DNA from: an uncultured Synergistia bacterium
GTDB lineage: Bacteria > Eremiobacterota > SpSt-956 > JAKJGF01
NCBI GenBank assembly: GCA_937888925.1
Contig: CALARM010000531.1
Coordinates: forward strand, 1 to 9,850
Reading direction: 5' to 3'
DNA: 9,850 bases
Positions within the stretch are counted from its first letter, which is position 1. Every line of letters begins with the position of its first letter. The notes beneath the pieces are model-generated. The model was not told the DNA's origin and searched no databases. It worked only from the letters and a program-made list of their open reading frames with translations. The position numbers and the translations under genes are program-made. This document shows, piece after piece, positions 1 through 6,487 of this stretch.

Positions 1-36
1 AATAATGTCTGATAAGGTTAGCATATAGTTTCATAA

Positions 37-69
37 AAAATGCCTCTTTCATCTGTAAAGAGGTATTTT
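37..69. terminator. Bidirectional rho-independent terminator
   Basis: TGCCTCTTT at 41-49 pairs with AAAGAGGTA at 57-65 around a 7-nt loop, with one G-U pair. The stem extends through A37-A40 with T66-T69. It is followed by TTTTCTTTTTT on the plus strand and by a run of six T (from A35-A40) on the minus strand, so it can stop transcription from both sides. It lies about 200 nt downstream of the hydrolase gene and would also serve a convergent plus-strand gene to the left of the window, if there is one. Confidence 0.8.
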
Positions 70-86
70 CTTTTTTATCTATTTGG

Positions 87-142
87 GTGAGTAGTGAAAA
101 ATGAAAAATGAATAAAGTTTAAGGTTTATAGTTGAAAGTCTG
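87..142. repeat. Degenerate heptamer tandem array
   Basis: The stretch reads in 7-nt register as GTGAGTA, GTGAAAA, ATGAAAA, ATGAATA, AAGTTTA, AGGTTTA, TAGTTGA, AAGTCTG. The first four units fit the RTRA-NNN family seen elsewhere in the window; the later units are more diverged and may be chance. Part of the gene-free stretch 1-270. Confidence 0.6.
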
Positions 143-170
143 TTTTTAAACTCTCAACGCTCAACTTTTG

Positions 171-232
171 TCACGCATCACGCATTACGCATCACGCATT
201 ACGAAACCACCCGTCACGCGTTACGCGTCACG
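171..232. repeat. Heptamer arrays downstream of the hydrolase gene
   Basis: Two adjacent arrays: TCACGCA, TCACGCA, TTACGCA, TCACGCA, TTACG at 171-203, and GTCACGC, GTTACGC, GTCACG at 213-232. CTCAACG CTCAACT just before (153-166) is a related, weaker duplication. On the minus (hydrolase) strand the units read GTGA or GTAA, giving stop triplets in every frame. Apart from the terminator at 37-69, the interval 1-270 holds only these repeats. Confidence 0.85.
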
Positions 233-270
233 ACTATAACCAGTGGAATATTTACCGTTATAAGCACTTA

Positions 271-987
271 CTATTTACTGCTCTGAAATTCATCTATGAC
301 CCACCGTACTGCTTCATCATAGACTGTTTCAGGTGCCATTGTATGGCCTCCTGAAAATTCTATCCATTTTATTTTCCATCCCAGATTCTGCAAAAAATCT
401 CTGTCACGCTGCATTTCATCATAACGAAAATCCTCCGGGCTTGCCAGGAGAACAGCTATTTTTCCCCTGGGATATGCCGGTTCTTTAAGATATTCTTCAT
501 TTATCATACCTGTATTGATTATAATGGCACATATCATATCGGGATATAAAAAAGAAAAAGCATGAGAAGCCATTCCGCCTCCTGAAATACCTGAAGCCAT
601 GATTTTTTTGATGTCTATCGGATAGGCAGGCAATATATCTTTTTTTATTATAGTGGCTATGTCATTTATTGAAGAATCCAGATCCATTCCGTTACGTCCT
701 ATTTTGGAGGCATAAATAATCCATTTGTATTTTTCGGCCGTATTTTTCCAGAAGTCTATCATGGCTGAAGCATCTGCCGACGGAGATAGGCCGATAAGAA
801 GAGGATATTTCTCTGTTTCAGAAAGGCCTGAAGGGATATAAAGGATATAATCGGCTGTATCTATAATACTGGCTGCTGTCTGTGTAGGTGTTGCAGCAAC
901 CTGTGTCGTCTGTGACAGGGAAGATGAAGAACATCCTGTAAATAACATAAAGATTCCTGCTATATATAATACAAAATATTTTAACAT
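271..987 (-). CDS. Alpha/beta-hydrolase lipoprotein (esterase/depolymerase-like)
   Basis: A 238-residue predicted lipoprotein: hydrophobic N-terminus, lipobox LFTGC with Cys19 as the lipidated residue, then a Ser/Thr-rich linker (residues 20-40). The rest resembles an alpha/beta hydrolase of the dienelactone hydrolase/LpqC/PHB-depolymerase type. The nucleophile elbow is GISGG with Ser135; the likely acid is Asp186 (SPEDFRYD) and the likely catalytic His is His215 (GGHTMAP), in the expected order and spacing. It probably hydrolyses an ester at the envelope; the substrate cannot be told. ATG start at 987 with AGAAGG 9 nt upstream. A 252-nt gap and its own promoter (1030-1035) separate it from the RND gene, so its membership in the efflux operon is doubtful. 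Catalytic assignment is by motif only; a non-catalytic family member is possible. Confidence 0.75.
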   Translation of the reverse strand: MLKYFVLYIAGIFMLFTGCSSSSLSQTTQVAATPTQTAASIIDTADYILYIPSGLSETEKYPLLIGLSPSADASAMIDFWKNTAEKYKWIIYASKIGRNGMDLDSSINDIATIIKKDILPAYPIDIKKIMASGISGGGMASHAFSFLYPDMICAIIINTGMINEEYLKEPAYPRGKIAVLLASPEDFRYDEMQRDRDFLQNLGWKIKWIEFSGGHTMAPETVYDEAVRWVIDEFQSSK

Positions 988-1029
988 ATTTTATGGCCTT
1001 CTATTTTTGCTGGATTTTATCCTGAAAAT

Positions 1030-1058
1030 ATTATACCATATTAAGTGAGTGGTGAGTA
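1030..1058 (-). promoter_or_regulatory. Candidate promoter of the hydrolase gene (extended -10)
   Basis: On the minus strand TGGTATAAT gives a perfect TATAAT (1030-1035) with an upstream TG, an extended -10. The -35 position at 17-nt spacing reads TACTCA and is weak, as is usual for extended -10 promoters. The start codon lies about 40 nt downstream. The -35 falls in the heptamer pair GTGAGTG GTGAGTA (1045-1058). Confidence 0.5.
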
Positions 1059-1117
1059 TATAGTTAGTTTCATAACTATCCATAAATAATGACCTCGTAA
1101 TGGGTAATGCGTGATGA
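1045..1117. repeat. Heptamer repeats upstream of the hydrolase gene
   Basis: GTGAGTG GTGAGTA at 1045-1058 and GTAATGG GTAATGC GTGATGA at 1097-1117. The reverse complements are TYAY-NNN units on the minus coding strand. The remaining bases up to 1180 show no further structure I can support. Confidence 0.65.
1060..1079. repeat. Inverted repeat ATAGTTA-N6-TAACTAT
   Basis: Perfect 7-bp arms around GTTTCA, directly upstream of the -35 region of the hydrolase promoter. It could be a regulator site or a small hairpin. It does not match the CTACTA dyad upstream of blaI. AT-rich, so partly expected by chance. Confidence 0.4.
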
Positions 1118-1180
1118 GCAGGGATTAAACCCTTTACATGTCACGATAAATTAAATTCTAATAAGTTATGAAATACACTA

Positions 1181-1240
1181 TAATCCTGTAAATCCCTGTT
1201 TAATCCTGTAAATCCCTGTTTAATCCTGTAAATCCCTGTT
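1181..1240. repeat. Perfect 20-bp x3 tandem repeat abutting the RND stop codon
   Basis: Three identical 20-bp copies of TAATCCTGTAAATCCCTGTT at 1181-1200, 1201-1220 and 1221-1240. Read on the minus strand, the first A of the array is the last base of the RND gene's TAA stop. The unit is itself two similar half-units (AATCCTGT and AATCCCTGT). No homopolymer-tailed hairpin accompanies it, so it is not a classical terminator. Confidence 0.95.
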
Positions 1241-4200
1241 TAGAAGGGTAATTTAAGCTCTTTTGCGGAAACCTTTTCCCTGAACTTCAAGAACATATCG
1301 TAAAAAACAGGTAATATAAAGAGAACAAAAACAGTGGATGTGAAAAGTCCTCCTATGATAACTATAGCCATAGGTTTCTGCATTTCCGTTCCCTGAAGTT
1401 TTGTCACAACAAGAGGAATAAGTCCCAGAATAGCGCAGAGAGCTGTCATAAGTTTCGGCCTGACCCTGTCAACACTTGCTTTTATGATTGCTTCTCTGCC
1501 AGTAATTCCATGTTCTTTCATCTCTTTTATATTTGTAAAAAGTACAAGACTGTTCTGAACGGCTATACCCATAAGAGCAATGAAACCTATGGATGAAGGC
1601 ACATTTAACGAAGTTCCCGTAATAAACATGGCTATAATGCCGCCTGCAAGCGCTGCAGGAAGGGTTATCATAATAAGAAGAGTTACGGATATGGAGCCCA
1701 GGGTAATATATATAAGGATGAATACTAAAAATATGGCGAAAATTACTGCGAGTGAAAGAGAACGGAATGCTTTTTCCTGATTTTCATATTCTCCTCCGTA
1801 TACTACATAATATCCTTCGGGAAGGGTTATTTCTTTATTTATTTTTTCTTTTATGGCTTTTACGACACCTCCCACATTGCCTCCCTCTACATTGCAGTTA
1901 ATGGCAATTCTTCTTGTAAGAGCTTCATGTTTTATCGTATTTGGCACATGTGTTTCATATATACTTGCTATCTGTCCTAAAGGAACCCTTGCGCCGACAG
2001 GTGTATCTATGAGAAGATCCTGTAGTTTTTCAGGATCGGAACGATACTCATCTATGAGTCTTATATAGATACCGTAATTTTTCTTTCCGCTCCATATCTG
2101 AGAAACTTCTTCTCCTCCAAGGGCAAGTCTTATATATTCCGAAAGAGAAGCGGCAGTTATACCGTATCTTGCAGCTTCTTCACGGTTTATATCTATTTTT
2201 AACTGCGGTATTTCCGTAGCCTGTTCCATGTTAAGATCCGTAATTCCGGCGATTCCTTCCATTACTTCTCTTATTTCTTTTCCTTTTTTTATAAGTAGAG
2301 ACAGATCATCACCAAAGACTTTCACACTTACCGTAGAAGGAGTTCCTGCAATGCTTTCTTCTATTCTCATCGTAAAAGGCTGCATGATGGCAACTGCTAT
2401 ACCCGGTATTTCATTGACCCTGTGCCTCAGTTCATCCACTATTTTTTCTCTGCTTCTCTGCCTTTTTGAAGGAGGTAAGAGGTTAGCATGTATTTCAGTT
2501 GTATTTATTCCTATGGGACACTCGGATTCTTCCGCTCTGCCTACAGTGCTTATAACATCCGTTACTTCAGGAATATCATGGAGTATTTTTTCTACAAGGC
2601 CTGACAGCTTTATTGCTTTCTGAAGTGATATATCGGAAGGCATGTTAATTGATAAAAATATGGCGCCTTCATCCACTTCAGGTATGAATTCTGTGGGAAG
2701 AAAAACAGATGATGAAATAATGGCTATGACTGTTATTAATGCAATTCCGATAAAAATTTTCTCTCCTGCCAGGACTTTTCGGAGAATAGAAGTATAAAAT
2801 GTTTTTAGTTTTACTGTGATTCTGGATTCTTTTTCTTCTCCTCTCTTTTTTAAAAGATAGGAACAGAGTACGGGAGTGAGTGTGAGAGAAAGTAAGAAAG
2901 CTGCAGCCATAGAAGAACATACTGCAAAAGCAAGAGGTTTAAACATTTTCCCTTCAAGACCTCCCAGGATAAAAAGAGGAAAAAATACGGAAATTATTAT
3001 AAATGTAGCTGCAGTAGTAGGTTTTCTCATTTCTTTAACACTGTTATAAATAACATGTAACAGCGGCACCTGTCTGTTTTTCTCCTCTGAAAGACGGCGT
3101 GCCGCATTTTCAACATCTATTATCGATGCATCTACAAGAAGTGTTATGCCTATGGCAAGACCTCCTAAAGACATGGTATTAATAGAAAGTTTTGCAAGAT
3201 ACATTAAAAGAAAAGTTATTATAACGGATACCGGTATAACAAGAGCTACAATAAAGGAACTTCTTATTTCTCCCAGGAATATGATAAGAACGAGTATTAC
3301 AAAAAAAGATCCTTCAAGTATTGCTTTCTGCACGTTATGAAGGGCACTTTCTATAAGTTCTGTCTGGTCATAGTATGGGATTATTCTGTAGCCGGAAGGC
3401 AGAGTGGAATTTATTTCCTGAATGTGTTTTTTTAATTCTGCAATTGTAGTAACAGTATCGGAGCCGAACTGTTTTACAACAGTACTTGAAACAGTTTCTT
3501 CTCCGTTTCTTCTTACAATACCTCTTCTTATGGCCTGGCTGTCTTCAACGGAACCGACATCGCGAAGAAGAATTGGTATTGATTTTTTTCTTACTCCCAC
3601 CACTGACAGTGCCAGATCCTGTATTGATTGTATTCTGTTATTCTGGCCGTTTATAATCATTTCAGTCGGCCCCATAGATATAAAACTGCCAGAAGCCCCT
3701 TCGTTTGATGCTATTACTGCCCTTTCAATATCGGAAAGGGTGAGATTCAATGACTGTAATCTGTAAGGGTCTACAAGAACCTGATACTGTCGAAAATATC
3801 CGCCCATATTTATCACTTTTGAAATATTCGGTGATGTCATGATCTGATATTCCAGTTGAAATTCCGCAAGCTCACGAAGTTCTGTCAGTTCCTCCGGTGT
3901 TTCATGAGGGCCCTCAAGGGTATACTGAAAAATCTCCGACAGCCTTGTTGTTATACTGCCTATGACGGGATTTTCCGTGCCGGCAGGAAAAGAAGGCATG
4001 ACCTGTGAAAATTTCTCTGTTACGAACTGTCTTGCCAGATAATAATCCGTATCGGAGGAAAAGCTTACCGTTACTGCTGAAAGGCCCGGTATTGTAGTGG
4101 ACCTTATGCCTGTTACTCCCGGAAGTCCGTTCATAGCAGTCTCTACAGGTCTTGTAATGAGAAGTTCTACTTCCTCCTGTGCCATGGATTTGTTTTCTAT

Positions 4201-4383
4201 AAGTATATTAAAAATAGGAAGGGTAAGATCGGGGAATATGTCATTCGAAAGTTTTGTATAGGACATAATGCCTGTCAGTATGGCCATAATAACTATAAAA
4301 ATCACAAGAACCCTTTTTCGAAGAGAAAAATGAATTACCTCTGTGATAAGGGAATCCGGCTTTTCCAGGTCACTGTTATTCAA
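1240..4383 (-). CDS. RND efflux transporter, CzcA/CusA (HME-like) family
   Basis: A 1047-residue inner-membrane proton-driven pump, the usual RND length. The layout is canonical: TM1 at about 26-45; first periplasmic loop with RSTTIPGLSAVTVSF and ARQFV; a cluster of TM segments at about 355-510; second loop starting FIPEVDEGA (566-574); C-terminal TM cluster at about 875-1030. TM4 reads LLVDASIIDVEN, retaining Asp418 and Glu425, equivalent to CzcA Asp408 and Glu415; the CzcA Asp402 position is Gly412 and there is an extra Asp423. These features point to the heavy-metal efflux branch. By my alignment the three CusA Met-triad positions are Ile, Ile or Gly, and Glu, so Cu/Ag is not supported. 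Start is TTG at 4383, chosen for its strong SD (4391-4399); no ATG lies nearby. It follows the adaptor and outer-membrane genes after a 247-nt repeat-filled gap. Confidence 0.93.
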   Translation of the reverse strand: MNNSDLEKPDSLITEVIHFSLRKRVLVIFIVIMAILTGIMSYTKLSNDIFPDLTLPIFNILIENKSMAQEEVELLITRPVETAMNGLPGVTGIRSTTIPGLSAVTVSFSSDTDYYLARQFVTEKFSQVMPSFPAGTENPVIGSITTRLSEIFQYTLEGPHETPEELTELRELAEFQLEYQIMTSPNISKVINMGGYFRQYQVLVDPYRLQSLNLTLSDIERAVIASNEGASGSFISMGPTEMIINGQNNRIQSIQDLALSVVGVRKKSIPILLRDVGSVEDSQAIRRGIVRRNGEETVSSTVVKQFGSDTVTTIAELKKHIQEINSTLPSGYRIIPYYDQTELIESALHNVQKAILEGSFFVILVLIIFLGEIRSSFIVALVIPVSVIITFLLMYLAKLSINTMSLGGLAIGITLLVDASIIDVENAARRLSEEKNRQVPLLHVIYNSVKEMRKPTTAATFIIISVFFPLFILGGLEGKMFKPLAFAVCSSMAAAFLLSLTLTPVLCSYLLKKRGEEKESRITVKLKTFYTSILRKVLAGEKIFIGIALITVIAIISSSVFLPTEFIPEVDEGAIFLSINMPSDISLQKAIKLSGLVEKILHDIPEVTDVISTVGRAEESECPIGINTTEIHANLLPPSKRQRSREKIVDELRHRVNEIPGIAVAIMQPFTMRIEESIAGTPSTVSVKVFGDDLSLLIKKGKEIREVMEGIAGITDLNMEQATEIPQLKIDINREEAARYGITAASLSEYIRLALGGEEVSQIWSGKKNYGIYIRLIDEYRSDPEKLQDLLIDTPVGARVPLGQIASIYETHVPNTIKHEALTRRIAINCNVEGGNVGGVVKAIKEKINKEITLPEGYYVVYGGEYENQEKAFRSLSLAVIFAIFLVFILIYITLGSISVTLLIMITLPAALAGGIIAMFITGTSLNVPSSIGFIALMGIAVQNSLVLFTNIKEMKEHGITGREAIIKASVDRVRPKLMTALCAILGLIPLVVTKLQGTEMQKPMAIVIIGGLFTSTVFVLFILPVFYDMFLKFREKVSAKELKLPF

Positions 4384-4390
4384 TAATTAC

Positions 4391-4399
4391 ACCTTCCTT
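4391..4399 (-). promoter_or_regulatory. Shine-Dalgarno deciding the TTG start of the RND gene
   Basis: AAGGAAGGT on the minus strand lies 7 nt before TTG at 4383. This is a good ribosome binding site and supports initiation at the rare TTG codon. Confidence 0.7.
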
Positions 4400-4408
4400 A
4401 CTTCTCTC

Positions 4409-4436
4409 GTGACGCGTAACGCGTAACGCGTGACGG
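4409..4436. repeat. Heptamer array upstream of the RND gene
   Basis: GTGACGC, GTAACGC, GTAACGC, GTGACGG: four units in perfect 7-nt register, ending 10 nt from the RND Shine-Dalgarno. A diverged pair GTGATGC GTGATTT lies at 4480-4493. The minus (coding) strand shows the TYAC face. The rest of the spacer 4384-4630 shows only further repeats (4553-4568, 4612-4629) and no promoter or terminator I can defend. Confidence 0.9.
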
Positions 4437-4554
4437 GAGGAAAACCTTTATTACATGCTTATGCTCGGGTTAGTAAATCGTGATGCGTGATTTCACCACT
4501 CAGGATTGTAAGAAAAATAACTCTGGCAAATTATTAGAACGATTAGTATCCTCG

Positions 4555-4568
4555 CGTTACGCGTAACG
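4555..4568. repeat. 14-bp perfect palindrome made of opposed heptamers
   Basis: CGTTACGCGTAACG is its own reverse complement, formed by one TTACGCG unit facing one CGCGTAA unit. Its bases can also pair with the array at 4409-4436 in the transcript, since CGCGTAACGCG is complementary to CGCGTTACGCG. Confidence 0.7.
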
Positions 4569-4611
4569 ATATAAACTGTAAATATGATGTACTTTTTCCT
4601 GACAACTCCTT

Positions 4612-4629
4612 ACTGGTCACTGGTCACTG
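4612..4629. repeat. Heptamer array directly after the fusion-protein stop codon
   Basis: ACTGGTC, ACTGGTC, ACTG, the same as TCACTGG units in another register. It begins one base after the TAA stop of the membrane fusion protein gene. On the coding strand it gives TGA, TGA and TAA at 7-nt steps, so in all three frames. Confidence 0.9.
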
Positions 4630-4630
4630 T

Positions 4631-6487
4631 TTAATGCTGGCACCCTCCTTTAAGAGCTTCGCTGCTTGCTGCGGATCGTAATTCAAAAGCACCTTCTATG
4701 ACAACCTCTTCTCCCGGAGAGAGACCTTTTTTTATAACATATTCCTTGTTTCTCATAAGTTCTGCTTCAACTTCCCGTCTTTCATAGGTATTTTCTTTAT
4801 CTTTCACTGCAATAAAAATAATTTTTTCCCCTTCATCATCCAGAACTGATGACGAAGGCAGTATCAGCCCCGGTGTTTCACCTGTTTTTATCTTTGAGTT
4901 GACTGTCATACCGGGTTTGAGCAGGTTCTTTCTGTTGTCGAAGGAGAATCTTATGTCAAATGTTCTTGTTTCCTGATGGAACGTATTGCTTATATAGAAA
5001 ATTTTTCCTGTAAATATCTCTCCCTGATAGGCAGAAGTTGTTATCTCAACAGTCTGTCCTGTTTTTACTTTTGTGAAATCCTTTTCATAGATTTCGCTGT
5101 CTATCCAGAGGCTTGAACTATCGAGTACTTTAAAAATAATGGTGTTTGTATATATAAATTCACCTGTATTTATATTTCTTTCCAGTATATATCCATTTAT
5201 GGGAGAGAATACAGGAAGTTCTCCTCCTGTGTAATTACCGGCATTCTCCGGTGTTATACCGAAGGTCGCCAGTACTGCTACCGCTCTCTCATATTCAATC
5301 TGTGCTTCTTTATAGGAGGATTCCGCCTGCTGCAATTCATGAGCACTGTTCAGATCGTGACTGTATATGGTTTCTTCTCTTTTCATCTGATGCTCTGTTA
5401 TATTAAGGTCTGTTTTTGCTTTTTGAAATTCTGAAAGTGCCTGTTTATATTCTTTTTCTGCTTCTGTATATTTCGCATTTACTGCCTGCAATTCTGCATT
5501 GTCTCTTACACCTCTGTCATAAACGGACTCTTCTCTTTCCATTATGCCTTTTGCTATATCCATTGCGGTTTTTGTCTGAGTAACAGATGCGGAAGCATTT
5601 TCATATTCCGTCTGAACAGAGAGAAATTCTTTTTTTGATATTATTCCTGCTTTATATAATTTTTCACCTCTCTTCAGCTCTTCCTCTGATTTTACCAGGT
5701 TACTTTTTGCCCGTATATATTCACTTTCTGCCTCTGCAAAATTCATCTTTGCCTCATCAAGTGGCTTTTTACCGAATTCCCCTGTTTCTTCTATGGCTGT
5801 TATCTTTTTAAGTTCTGCCGAAGCAGATTTAAAATTTGCCTCTGCAGATTTTACATTTTCTTTCGCAGTAATAAATTTCGTTTTCCTGTCTGCCAGTTCT
5901 TCTTTTTTTGTTTCATAGGGAGGATCTGAAAAGGCTCCTGTCTTTGCCAGTTCTTTTTTTATTCTCAAATTTTCTGCTGCTATCTTTACCTTCTGAACTC
6001 CTCCCTGTAAATCTGCAATTGCTCTGGCCAGATCGGAACTGGATATAATAGAAAGAAGATCACCTTTATGCACATAATCTCCTAAATTTACCCTGATAAG
6101 TTTTACTTTTCCTCCCGTAACAGGAGTTATATTGACCAGAAGATTCGAATTTGCTATTACTTCTCCTATTGTTTCCATATAAGAAGGGACGCTGGAAGAT
6201 TCAATTTTTTTTATTTTTAAATCTATAGACTCTTTAATTTCTTTTTCAAGTGTAACGAATTTACTGGCTTCTCCATGAACATGGCCTTCCTCTTTATGAG
6301 TTTCTTCTGTATGAGCATCTTTCTCCTGCGTTTCTTCTGTATGAGTATCTTTCCCCTCTGTTTTCTCTGTATGGGCATCTTCTACGTGAGTTTCCTCTGT
6401 ATGAGTATGTTCTGTATGCTGTGCCTCTTTACATGCAGGAATAAACAGCAATAATAATAAAATTAAAAACAGCCTGATTAATCTCAT
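4631..6487 (-). CDS. CzcB/CusB-type membrane fusion lipoprotein, His-rich, extended hairpin
   Basis: The periplasmic adaptor linking the RND pump to the outer-membrane factor. At 618 residues it is well above the roughly 350-520 usual for RND adaptors. Order: signal with lipobox IPAC (Cys19); His/Glu/Thr-rich tail 20-72 with ten His; first half of the lipoyl domain 115-150; a very long coiled-coil region about 152-408; second lipoyl half near 425-455; beta-barrel and membrane-proximal domains to the end, with GLSPGEEVVIEGAFEL typical of CzcB-like proteins and a C-terminal CQH. The coiled coil carries the tip motif R-x3-L-x6-S (Arg273, Leu277, Ser284) known for TolC docking, with two partial copies (Arg318, Arg370). 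His-rich termini are common in metal-efflux adaptors. ATG overlaps the preceding TGA as ATGA; a strong SD GGAGGAGG precedes it. Function is secure, substrate is not. Confidence 0.92.
   Translation of the reverse strand: MRLIRLFLILLLLLFIPACKEAQHTEHTHTEETHVEDAHTEKTEGKDTHTEETQEKDAHTEETHKEEGHVHGEASKFVTLEKEIKESIDLKIKKIESSSVPSYMETIGEVIANSNLLVNITPVTGGKVKLIRVNLGDYVHKGDLLSIISSSDLARAIADLQGGVQKVKIAAENLRIKKELAKTGAFSDPPYETKKEELADRKTKFITAKENVKSAEANFKSASAELKKITAIEETGEFGKKPLDEAKMNFAEAESEYIRAKSNLVKSEEELKRGEKLYKAGIISKKEFLSVQTEYENASASVTQTKTAMDIAKGIMEREESVYDRGVRDNAELQAVNAKYTEAEKEYKQALSEFQKAKTDLNITEHQMKREETIYSHDLNSAHELQQAESSYKEAQIEYERAVAVLATFGITPENAGNYTGGELPVFSPINGYILERNINTGEFIYTNTIIFKVLDSSSLWIDSEIYEKDFTKVKTGQTVEITTSAYQGEIFTGKIFYISNTFHQETRTFDIRFSFDNRKNLLKPGMTVNSKIKTGETPGLILPSSSVLDDEGEKIIFIAVKDKENTYERREVEAELMRNKEYVIKKGLSPGEEVVIEGAFELRSAASSEALKGGCQH
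6301..6420. repeat. 30-bp x4 coding minisatellite (His-rich tail)
   Basis: Four 30-bp units at 6301, 6331, 6361 and 6391. Each has CTGTATG at the same offset (6307, 6337, 6367, 6397). In the fusion-protein frame each unit gives ten residues of the HTEET type and places His mostly at 5-residue steps. Units differ by several substitutions but no indels. Confidence 0.9.

Noticed and set aside
1121..1132. GGGATTAAACCC as a terminator after the RND gene
   Set aside because: A 3-bp stem without a T-run is too weak.
2228..2623. Plus-strand frame of 131 codons inside the RND gene
   Set aside because: It is antisense to a well-conserved RND coding region and shows no family motif.
2678..2920. Minus-strand alternative frame of 80 codons inside the RND gene
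   Set aside because: It overlaps conserved RND sequence in another frame and has no recognisable features.
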